Assembly (NCBI GenBank): GCA_021731405.1
Contig: JAKFXN010000005.1
Span: 1-64,000 of the forward strand
DNA length: 64,000 nt
Source of the DNA: Candidatus Parcubacteria bacterium
GTDB lineage: Bacteria; Patescibacteria; Paceibacteria; UBA9973; UBA918
Direction: 5' to 3'
Below are positions 42,290 to 49,148 of the stretch, in pieces (position 1 is the first letter of the stretch; every line of letters begins with the position of its first letter). Below the pieces are notes generated by a model that was not told where the DNA came from, searched no databases, and was given only the letters and a program-made list of their open reading frames with translations. Made by a program: the position numbers and the translations under genes.

Positions 42290-42312
42290 CTCCCTTCAGG
42301 GAGTTTTGTTTT
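42281..42312 (-). terminator. Terminator of the rpoA/ribosomal-protein operon
   Basis: 14-pair perfect stem AAAACAAAACTCCC / GGGAGTTTTGTTTT with loop TTCA, directly after the stop of the 44-codon frame. The distal stem overlaps the -35 of the next promoter. Confidence 0.85.
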
Positions 42313-42446
42313 TATATGACCCACTCTTCTCTACTTGATATCGAAACGATAGAAATGAGATGAAGGGCAAGGATTACGAGGAAGATGCCGTGAGTGCTAT
42401 GGGCGAATAGAGCAAGCGGCGTCTTACCGAAGTAAGACGCCGCCAT
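42312..42446 (-). CDS. 44-aa membrane peptide at the end of the ribosomal-protein operon
   Basis: Starts 10 bases after the rpsI stop and ends exactly at the operon terminator. One hydrophobic helix (HGIFLVILALHLISIVSI) with a short polar tail (SSREEWVI). A hairpin GGCGTCTTAC / GTAAGACGCC (42418-42441) covers its first codons and could limit its translation. Not recognised; the position is the main support. Confidence 0.4.
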   Translation of the reverse strand: MAASYFGKTPLALFAHSTHGIFLVILALHLISIVSISSREEWVI

Positions 42447-42456
42447 TCGCTCAGTT

Positions 42457-42867
42457 CTATCGTTTTGACCAGGCCGGTCGCTTTCGAGCCTTCCGTAGTC
42501 CGAACTTCTTTCGTTCAACGGCACGTGGATCTCGCTTAAGGAAACCTTCACGCTTAAGTGGAATTCGACGAGCTTCTTTCTCTTTTACGAGTGCTCGAGC
42601 GATACCAAGCTTAATTGCATCTGCTTGTGATGAAATACCACCACCAAGTACCTTTGCAGTAATGGTGTAGTTCTCAATACCTGCGTCTTTAGTCTCTAAA
42701 ACAGCTGCTAGCACGCCCTGGAGTGATAGGTGCTTAAAGTACTCATCATGAGCCTTGTCGTTGACTGTGATGGTTGTTTTAGCTGCTGGAGTGATACGTA
42801 CACGAGCAGTAGCTGTCTTTCGACGACCAACTGCTTCAATGTAGACTCCCTTTGTAGATGTTGCCAT
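42457..42867 (-). CDS. rpsI: 30S ribosomal protein S9
   Basis: 136 aa: EAVGRRKTATARVRITPA at the N-terminus, GGGISSQADAIKLGIARAL in the middle, and the basic tail DPRAVERKKFGLRKARKRP ending in SKR, which reaches the P-site tRNA. Last ribosomal protein of the operon, 5 bases after rplM. Confidence 0.96.
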   Translation of the reverse strand: MATSTKGVYIEAVGRRKTATARVRITPAAKTTITVNDKAHDEYFKHLSLQGVLAAVLETKDAGIENYTITAKVLGGGISSQADAIKLGIARALVKEKEARRIPLKREGFLKRDPRAVERKKFGLRKARKRPAWSKR

Positions 42868-42872
42868 ATAGA

Positions 42873-43235
42873 TTATTCAGAAATTACGAGTTGCTTTAGA
42901 AGCGGCTTCTTAAGCTTGTTGTTCGGAAGCATACCAGCAACTGTGCGGCGTACTACTTCAGCAAAACCACGACGAGTAGCCAGATGAGAAAGAGTCTCAG
43001 TCTTACGTCCACCTGGGTGACCTGAGTAGGTTTGGTAGATTTCAGCCTTCTTCTTTTCTGGTACATCAAGCTTACTAACGTTCTTGATTTCAACTGTTAC
43101 GTCTGCCACGAGGTGACGCGCGTAATCAGCCTTGTCCTTTCCAAGAAGAACAGTAGCTGTCTCTGTAGCGAGAGCTCCGAGACGCTTTCCGGTTGCGTCG
43201 ATAGTGTGAGTGCGAGTTGTTGGTTGTGTTTTCAT
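42873..43235 (-). CDS. rplM: 50S ribosomal protein L13
   Basis: 120 aa, short for the family (about 140) but with the core DATGKRLGALATETATVLLG, KIYQTYSGHPGG-like IYQTYSGHPGGRKTETL and VAGMLPNNKL. The N-terminus lacks a few residues before TIDATG. Followed by rpsI as in most bacteria. Confidence 0.94.
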   Translation of the reverse strand: MKTQPTTRTHTIDATGKRLGALATETATVLLGKDKADYARHLVADVTVEIKNVSKLDVPEKKKAEIYQTYSGHPGGRKTETLSHLATRRGFAEVVRRTVAGMLPNNKLKKPLLKQLVISE

Positions 43236-43240
43236 ATTGT

Positions 43241-43597
43241 TTATTCAACAAATTCAATTACTGCCTCATCACGACCAGACGGCATTCGTCCGAGCTTGAT
43301 AACTCGTGTATAGCCACCATTTCGGGTTACGAACTTTGGTGCAATATCAGTAAAAAACTTTTTAATAATAGATTCGTTTGGTTCGCCAAGGCGACTTGCT
43401 ACCACTCGGCGTGAAGTTACTGAATCTGTCTTAGCAAAAGTTACAAGTCGTTCAATACGAGGTTGTAGCTCCTTTGCCTTAGCAAGAGTAGTAGTAATCT
43501 TTCCGTCGCGAATAAGAGACACCGAAAGACCACGGAGCAAAGAAGTTCTTTGATCCTTACTGCGGCTTAGGGTTCTGTTTTTGTTTGAGTGTCTCAT
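43241..43597 (-). CDS. rplQ: 50S ribosomal protein L17
   Basis: 118 aa: MRHSNKNRTLSRSKDQRTSL, IRDGKITTTLAKAKELQPRIE, then the C-terminal GGYTRVIKLGRMPSGRDEA. Full length; 5 bases after rpoA. Confidence 0.96.
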   Translation of the reverse strand: MRHSNKNRTLSRSKDQRTSLLRGLSVSLIRDGKITTTLAKAKELQPRIERLVTFAKTDSVTSRRVVASRLGEPNESIIKKFFTDIAPKFVTRNGGYTRVIKLGRMPSGRDEAVIEFVE

Positions 43598-43602
43598 ATG
43601 TG

Positions 43603-44568
43603 TTATTCGGTCAGTGATAGACCAAGCTTTTCGAGAAGAGCAACGATTTCTTCAAGTCCTTTTGGTCCAATTCCGTCAAGCGCTAGGATATCATCTTTTT
43701 TCTTTCGCACAAGCCCTCCAACAGTTCGGATACTAGCTTCTTCAAGTGCTTGTCCAGTACGAGCTGAAAGGTCAAGTGTTTCAATCCGTGTCTTGAGGAC
43801 ATCTGGATTTGGCTCGGTAGCTACTTCTTCTACTGGAGAAGCCACTGCCGCTGGAGTACTTGAAGAAACGTATTCTTCTTGGAAACCGATAATCGACTTA
43901 AGCTGATGAACCATAATCTCGATAGCCTTTTCTAGGGCAACACGAGGTGTGAATGTGCCATCAGTCTCAATAGAGATGCGAAGGCGGTTGTAGTCTGTTC
44001 GGTCTCCTACACGCATGTTTTCTACTTCGTAGTTAGCACGACGGATTGGAGTAAAGACTGCATCAAGTGCAATAGTACCGATTTCTACCTTGTCCTTCTG
44101 GTGAATTTCTCGTGGTACGTAGCCGAGGCCCTTTTCCACCAAGATCTCCATTTCGAAAGTAGTTGACTTAGAAGTTACTTCAGCGATGTGCTGCTCAGCG
44201 TTAAGAATTTCAACTTGTGAAGGTACAATGAGGTCTGCAGCAGTAACCATTCCAGCGCCGGTCTTCTTAATCTTTATTGTCATTGGCTCATCTCCGTGAA
44301 GAGTGAGTCGTACCCGGCGGAGGTTGAGGAGAATTGTGATAACGTCTTCTCGTACTCCTTCCAATGTACTAAATTCATGCTCTGCTCCTTCAATTTTCAC
44401 TTGTGTGATAGCTGCTCCTGGAAGTGATGAGAGGATGATTCTTCGAAGTGAGTTTCCGAGTGTGTGTCCATACCCTGGGTATAGATTATCAATCTCAAAT
44501 ACTCCTCGTAGTCCTTCTTCTGATACAACGCGTGGCTTTGAAGGTAGAGTTACGTTTGTTTCTAACAT
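43603..44568 (-). CDS. rpoA: RNA polymerase alpha subunit
   Basis: 321 aa. N-terminal dimerisation domain with YPGYGHTLGNSLRRIILSSL and DLIVPSQVEILN; linker rich in Ala/Pro/Glu (about residues 235-255); C-terminal domain with TRIETLDLSARTGQALEEAS-like pattern and DGIGPKGLEEIVALLEKLG, so the helix-hairpin-helix that contacts UP elements is kept. Confidence 0.97.
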   Translation of the reverse strand: MLETNVTLPSKPRVVSEEGLRGVFEIDNLYPGYGHTLGNSLRRIILSSLPGAAITQVKIEGAEHEFSTLEGVREDVITILLNLRRVRLTLHGDEPMTIKIKKTGAGMVTAADLIVPSQVEILNAEQHIAEVTSKSTTFEMEILVEKGLGYVPREIHQKDKVEIGTIALDAVFTPIRRANYEVENMRVGDRTDYNRLRISIETDGTFTPRVALEKAIEIMVHQLKSIIGFQEEYVSSSTPAAVASPVEEVATEPNPDVLKTRIETLDLSARTGQALEEASIRTVGGLVRKKKDDILALDGIGPKGLEEIVALLEKLGLSLTE

Positions 44569-44601
44569 AGTTTTACAATTACGCTTATTAAACTCAATAT
44601 C

Positions 44602-45207
44602 CTATCGGCTGTAGTATTCCATCACTTGTTCAGGATCGAACAATGTTTCAGCAGGGTTGTATACCGGAAGTCCAGTAATCTTTGCAGTGAGAGTCTTTAC
44701 ATCCATTGAAAGCCAAGCTGGTACAGCTGCCGCTTCGTGCGTGTCAGCCAAAACAGTAAAGAGGCCTGACGCCTTACTTCCTTCTCGTACGGTAATAGTA
44801 TCTCCAACCTTCACCTTGTGAGATGGGATTGAAAGACGCTTTCCGTTAACAATAATGTGTCCATGAGACACCATTTGTCTTGCAAAGCGACGTGTCTTTG
44901 CGAGACCAAGACGGTACACCGTGTTATCGAGACGTGATTCAAGACGTTCCATAACGTGCGGAATTGGTTGTGTACTCTTTTCAATCGCTTCATCAATGTA
45001 GCGACGGAGCTGCTTTTCAGTAATGCCGTATGTAAAACGCATCTTCTGCTTCTCAGTAAGCTGGCGCTTGTAGTCACTAGCTTGACCTGGTCGCTTTAGT
45101 TTGCGTCCACCTCGTGCCTGTGACAAAGCAAATTTTGCAGTTTGTGTTTTCTCGAAGATTGGAGCACCAAGACGCTTCGCAATCTTAAATTTTGGACCGA
45201 TTTTCAT
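44602..45207 (-). CDS. rpsD: 30S ribosomal protein S4
   Basis: 201 aa. Assembly-initiating 16S rRNA binder. N-terminal part without the zinc cysteines of some homologues, then the S4 domain: MERLESRLDNTVYRLGLAKT, RQMVSHGHIIVNGK, IPSHKVKVGDTITVREGS. Follows rpsK after 13 bases. Confidence 0.96.
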   Translation of the reverse strand: MKIGPKFKIAKRLGAPIFEKTQTAKFALSQARGGRKLKRPGQASDYKRQLTEKQKMRFTYGITEKQLRRYIDEAIEKSTQPIPHVMERLESRLDNTVYRLGLAKTRRFARQMVSHGHIIVNGKRLSIPSHKVKVGDTITVREGSKASGLFTVLADTHEAAAVPAWLSMDVKTLTAKITGLPVYNPAETLFDPEQVMEYYSR

Positions 45208-45220
45208 ATTTGCTTAGTAA

Positions 45221-45652
45221 TTAGACACGACGTGGCTTAGGTGGCCGTGTACCGTTAAATGGAACTGGTGTCATATCAGTGATACGAGTCACACCAATTC
45301 CCTTCCCTGTAAATGCTCGAAGAGCTGATTCTCGTCCAGCACCTACGCCTCGAACGATAACCTCAGCATCTTTCATCCCCATTTGTTGAGCTTTTTCACC
45401 GATAATTTCACCAACCTTTGCGGCAGCGAACGGTGTGCTCTTTCTTGAACCCTTAAATCCAAGTGCTCCACTTGAAGCACTCATCACTGCGTTACCCTTT
45501 GTGTCACAAAGTGTAAGGAGTGTGTTGTTGAAGGTTGCTAAAATATTAAGTGTCCCAGACGCAAGTTTGCGCTTTGGAATACGGTTGAGGGCGCGTGATG
45601 TTCCGGCAATGTCGGAACCACCTCCCTTCTTAATGATACGTTTCTTACCCAT
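45221..45652 (-). CDS. rpsK: 30S ribosomal protein S11
   Basis: 143 aa. Core patterns NNTLLTLCDTKGNAVMSASSG, GFKGSRKSTPFAA, RGVGAGRESALRAF and the C-terminus ITDMTPVPFNGTRPPKPRRV. N-terminal 25 residues are Gly/Lys-rich. Confidence 0.96.
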   Translation of the reverse strand: MGKKRIIKKGGGSDIAGTSRALNRIPKRKLASGTLNILATFNNTLLTLCDTKGNAVMSASSGALGFKGSRKSTPFAAAKVGEIIGEKAQQMGMKDAEVIVRGVGAGRESALRAFTGKGIGVTRITDMTPVPFNGTRPPKPRRV

Positions 45653-45679
45653 ATGTCAATACGTAATTAATTAATAATG

Positions 45680-46057
45680 TTAAGTCTTTTCGAGCTTACG
45701 ACGTCCACTTCCCATAGTCTTCTTCGCGCCCTTAAGAGTACGAGCGTTTGTCTTTGTACGTTGTCCACGTGCTGGTAGACGCTTAGCATGACGTGAGCCA
45801 CGGTAAGACTGAATATCTTTGAGACGCTTAATGTTTGAAGAAATTTCTCGCTTCAAGTCTCCTTCGATTTGAAAACCTTCAACCTTTTCCCGGATAGAAT
45901 TTTCCTGGTCAGTAGTTAAAGTAGTTGGCTTAATAGTTGGATCAATATTTAGCTCAGAGAGAATAGTCTTAGCTCGTGATAGACCAATACCAAAAACGGC
46001 GGTCAAACCATATGCTATTTGCTTCTCATCTGGAATTGTAATACCTGAAATTCTCAT
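45680..46057 (-). CDS. rpsM: 30S ribosomal protein S13
   Basis: 125 aa. RISGITIPDEKQIAYGLTAV, GIGLSRAKTILSEL (helix-hairpin-helix), SYRGSRHAKRLPARGQRTKT near the end and a basic tail. Starts 6 bases after rpmJ. Confidence 0.96.
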   Translation of the reverse strand: MRISGITIPDEKQIAYGLTAVFGIGLSRAKTILSELNIDPTIKPTTLTTDQENSIREKVEGFQIEGDLKREISSNIKRLKDIQSYRGSRHAKRLPARGQRTKTNARTLKGAKKTMGSGRRKLEKT

Positions 46058-46063
46058 ATTTAT

Positions 46064-46180
46064 TTATCCTTGACGTTGCTTGTGACGTGGCTTCTTCTTG
46101 TTGATGACAAAAACTGTTCCTCTTCGTTTAACAATAATGTCATCAGGGCTCATTTTTTTAACTGATGATCGTACTTTCAT
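46064..46180 (-). CDS. rpmJ: 50S ribosomal protein L36, zinc-free form
   Basis: 38 aa: MKVRSSVKKMSPDDIIVKRR followed by GTVFVINKKKPRHKQRQG. The start, the central RRGTVFVI and the end are those of L36, but the three Cys and one His that bind zinc in the usual form are missing. Lies between infA and rpsM as in most bacteria. Confidence 0.93.
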   Translation of the reverse strand: MKVRSSVKKMSPDDIIVKRRGTVFVINKKKPRHKQRQG

Positions 46181-46188
46181 AGGTGCAT

Positions 46189-46416
46189 TTAGAGTCTCTT
46201 TGTAATACGTGCTTTACCGCCGTATGGATCAAGTACCATACCAACTTTGTCACCAACGAGAACGCGAATACGGAACTTGCGCATTTTACCGGCAAGGTAC
46301 GCTATAACTTCCCCTTTGGTGTCGTCAAGAACAACACGAAAAAAAGCATTGGGTAGAGCTTCCTCTACAATTCCATACGCTAAATCATCTTTTGTGGCTT
46401 GTTCTTGTTGATCCAT
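46189..46416 (-). CDS. infA: Translation initiation factor IF-1
   Basis: 75 aa OB-fold protein from ATG 46416: GIVEEALPNAFFRVVLDDTK, GKMRKFRIRVLVGDKV and LDPYGGKARITKRL. First gene of the operon that runs to rpsI. Unlike in many bacteria it is not preceded by secY-adk-map in this window. Confidence 0.94.
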   Translation of the reverse strand: MDQQEQATKDDLAYGIVEEALPNAFFRVVLDDTKGEVIAYLAGKMRKFRIRVLVGDKVGMVLDPYGGKARITKRL

Positions 46417-46428
46417 TAAACGTCGCTG

Positions 46429-46457
46429 AGTGTAACAAAATATACTGATATCGTCAA
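46429..46457 (-). promoter_or_regulatory. Promoter of the infA-rpoA-rpsI operon
   Basis: TTGACG (46452-46457), 17 bases, TACACT (46429-46434). The -10 ends 12 bases before the infA ATG, predicting a 5' leader of only about 5 bases. Confidence 0.7.
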
Positions 46458-46480
46458 GACAGCAGTCTGTTAATAGTGAT

Positions 46481-47815
46481 TTATTCTGGCTCTCCAACCA
46501 CCTCTACAACGACAATATCCTTTGGTTCCTCGGGGAATGAACGTTTCCAGAACGGTTTACTCGAAACATTAGCGCTTTTTATGCCCGGATGAGCGGTCAA
46601 AACTGTGCTAATTGAGGTCTTTGACTTTCCTGCTAAATCGGTCTGTAGTTTTTCGGCGTCAAATTCTGACACAATGGTTGGTTTACCGATAATTTTGAAA
46701 GTAAGAGCAGTTTGGTTGGCGAGGTTACTTGAGTTGGTGGTGAGATCTGTGTAGCTAAAGTCGAGGGTAGAAATATCCTGAATCCTCACTTGTTCGCGGT
46801 TGTAGGTTGAAATGGTTTCCTTGGCCAAGAAATTAGCGAAGTCTTCCTGTTTAAATAACGGCATCTGCAACACTGCTTGTTCGCGGATAGTCACAAGATT
46901 TTCGCCATAGGAGACGGTTGGAAGTGCTTCATAGGTGAACGCAACAGAATCTGGGAAGGTAGTAAACCCAGCAGGTTTTTCAGTTTCAATACGAGCGAGT
47001 AGCTGGTCTCTTAGCTCTAGTTGCAATTCTTGACGAGCAGTACCAAGTTCATTGTCATTGATAATAAATTTTTGTCCTTTGTATCCACCAGTTATCGGTT
47101 CTTTATTGGTAGCGTAAATAGCGGCGTAGAGTTCATTTAGGTTACTCTCTTGGAAACCTGGTACATCAAATCGTGTACCAGCGGCTAAGTTGTATTCTTG
47201 TCCAACAGCGTCTGCAAATACTTCTGCTTGGATAGTACCAGGCACAAGGGTGCCTGAAGCGTCTTTAATAGCACCTGGCACTACAACTGACTCTTGAATA
47301 CGGAAGACCTTACCATCTGCTGATCGGAAGCGGGTGTTTTTGATGAGACGTTCAGATCCAGCTGTTGTCTTCACAATCTCAAGCATGCCTTTCGCTTGTG
47401 ACTCCACATACTCTTCTCCTGAAGCAGCTACCTGCTTTTCGCCAGTGGCGTCAAGGGTGATGATTTCGTAGGTCAAAGCACCTTCCCGTCTGTCTGGGTA
47501 GGCAGTAAACTCAGCATTGACTGTTGGTTCTCTATATTCTGGGTAGACCGTAAGAGTAGTTTTTGAAAGAAAGGCACTGAGTGAAAATACTGACACAATC
47601 AAAACACCTACTACTGCAGATAGGAGGATATACTTTTTCTTACCCTCCTTATTTCCGTCTTTTATGACGATAGTAGAGATATCATCTTCAGAGTCTTCTA
47701 GTCGCGTGGTGTAACGCTGTGGCTGTGCAGCCGCTGGGGTCGCTGTTTGTTGCATTGGCTGACGGCGCCTTGGCTCGGCAGGCCTGATGTCTTGAAGATT
47801 CCATTTTTGTGTCAT
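46481..47815 (-). CDS. Single-pass membrane protein with a large outer domain, unknown function
   Basis: 444 aa. Proline/Gln-rich cytoplasmic N-terminus (residues 1-60), one transmembrane helix (about 65-90), then a beta-rich domain of 350 residues. Parts such as YVESQAKGMLEIVKTT and GQEYNLAAGTRFDVPGF resemble baseplate-J/gp47-like repeats that other CPR proteins show, but I cannot confirm it. Follows the actin-fold gene after 24 bases, so the two probably form a membrane-associated machine. Confidence 0.6.
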   Translation of the reverse strand: MTQKWNLQDIRPAEPRRRQPMQQTATPAAAQPQRYTTRLEDSEDDISTIVIKDGNKEGKKKYILLSAVVGVLIVSVFSLSAFLSKTTLTVYPEYREPTVNAEFTAYPDRREGALTYEIITLDATGEKQVAASGEEYVESQAKGMLEIVKTTAGSERLIKNTRFRSADGKVFRIQESVVVPGAIKDASGTLVPGTIQAEVFADAVGQEYNLAAGTRFDVPGFQESNLNELYAAIYATNKEPITGGYKGQKFIINDNELGTARQELQLELRDQLLARIETEKPAGFTTFPDSVAFTYEALPTVSYGENLVTIREQAVLQMPLFKQEDFANFLAKETISTYNREQVRIQDISTLDFSYTDLTTNSSNLANQTALTFKIIGKPTIVSEFDAEKLQTDLAGKSKTSISTVLTAHPGIKSANVSSKPFWKRSFPEEPKDIVVVEVVGEPE

Positions 47816-47839
47816 AGCTATATTGTACAGTATATCGGT

Positions 47840-49072
47840 TTATAAATACTCAAAATTGTCACTCTTTCCGTGAGTGTGGAAAAACTGAGCGGAAATAAGG
47901 AGTGCAGTGTCCTGTCCAGAGTCACCAAAAGCTTGTATTTCTTCAGAAGTGTAGTTTTTTGTTAAGAGTTCTTTGGTTACATTATAGGCCGCATGTTGCA
48001 TGCTGGTGGCCTGACTTGCAGCCGCAATAATCTGCTTATTGAAAAAAGTCTCAGTTTTGAGGTTGCTGTGCAAGTAAATACGTTTTGGAATTGCAAGACT
48101 GTCACCTGTTTCTTTAAAGAGTTCTGCCAGTCTTGTTTGATATTTGGAAATAATCTCTTTAATTTTTGTTTTTTGTTCAGCTGTATATTGTTCTAGTAGA
48201 CTTTCGAAGTCTTCGGTATTTAAATACCCGAACGCTTCTTCTAAAGGAACAGACAGAGCTTCAGATATATCGCGCGCAAGAGAAAAGGAGCCGTAAGGGG
48301 TATGAGTGCAGTAGTTGAGTACTCCGTCACGAATGAGACCTATCTCAGTGGCTTCATAGGTGATATCGACTAAGCAATACTCGGTTACGCCCTCAGCCAG
48401 GTCGCGTAGTGTGTAGAAAAACGGCAGCATGAAGGAATACTGCGCTAAGTCTGTGCCCGGCAGCATTTTTTCCTGTGCGTCCGCAATAGCGTCAATCAGA
48501 TACTCTTGCGCTACGGCACTCGCTTGAATTACCTTCAACGTCTGAGCTTTTTGTTTGCCGGTCACGATGATTGGGTAGCCATTGGCCACAATTTGCATGG
48601 TCGTTCGAGCTACAATGCTGAGGCCAAGCTCATGTATACGCTCGTTTTCAAGCATCTCCTCTTGCACCTTCTGTCCGGCGGTACGAAGTAATTCTTCCAC
48701 TAGCTCATCAGTGACTTCAAAGTCATCACTGTGCTGATAAGAAATAATTTTGGTCGCGGTGTATGACCACGGTGCTGCAATAGTAACTTGAATAAACGGC
48801 AGTTTACTCTGCCCCGTCTTCTCCTTAAGGACTTTTCTCCCTTCAGAATCAAGTGCCATGAGTGCATTGATGAGTGATGTCATAACACTTTTTGCACTGT
48901 CGCTCAGAGAGTCAATTTTCCGTAGTGGACTGTGTTCTCGCTTCGACCAAATAATCTCTGGGTGTTTTTTTTCTTGATCTGAGGCAACGATAGCACAAAG
49001 AACACTCCCTGAACCGATATCAACCATGACACCATACTTTGTTTTGGACTTACTCAACGAAAAAAGACCCAT
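47840..49072 (-). CDS. Actin-fold (FtsA/PilM-like) protein
   Basis: 410 aa. N-terminal phosphate-binding loop YGVMVDIGSGSVLCAIVAS, an internal SHS2-like insertion (about 105-200), and a second nucleotide motif CLVDITYEATEIGLI. This is the layout of PilM/FtsA-type ATPases. No pilin, pilN or ftsZ gene is adjacent; the partner downstream is the 444-aa membrane protein. A PilM-PilN-like membrane complex is a fair guess. Confidence 0.6.
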   Translation of the reverse strand: MGLFSLSKSKTKYGVMVDIGSGSVLCAIVASDQEKKHPEIIWSKREHSPLRKIDSLSDSAKSVMTSLINALMALDSEGRKVLKEKTGQSKLPFIQVTIAAPWSYTATKIISYQHSDDFEVTDELVEELLRTAGQKVQEEMLENERIHELGLSIVARTTMQIVANGYPIIVTGKQKAQTLKVIQASAVAQEYLIDAIADAQEKMLPGTDLAQYSFMLPFFYTLRDLAEGVTEYCLVDITYEATEIGLIRDGVLNYCTHTPYGSFSLARDISEALSVPLEEAFGYLNTEDFESLLEQYTAEQKTKIKEIISKYQTRLAELFKETGDSLAIPKRIYLHSNLKTETFFNKQIIAAASQATSMQHAAYNVTKELLTKNYTSEEIQAFGDSGQDTALLISAQFFHTHGKSDNFEYL

Positions 49073-49148
49073 ATCTTTTAATTATACATGGGTCTCTCTT
49101 CAACTACTCGGTATTTTTTCTGTCCTCGTGGATAGTATGAGATTGATT

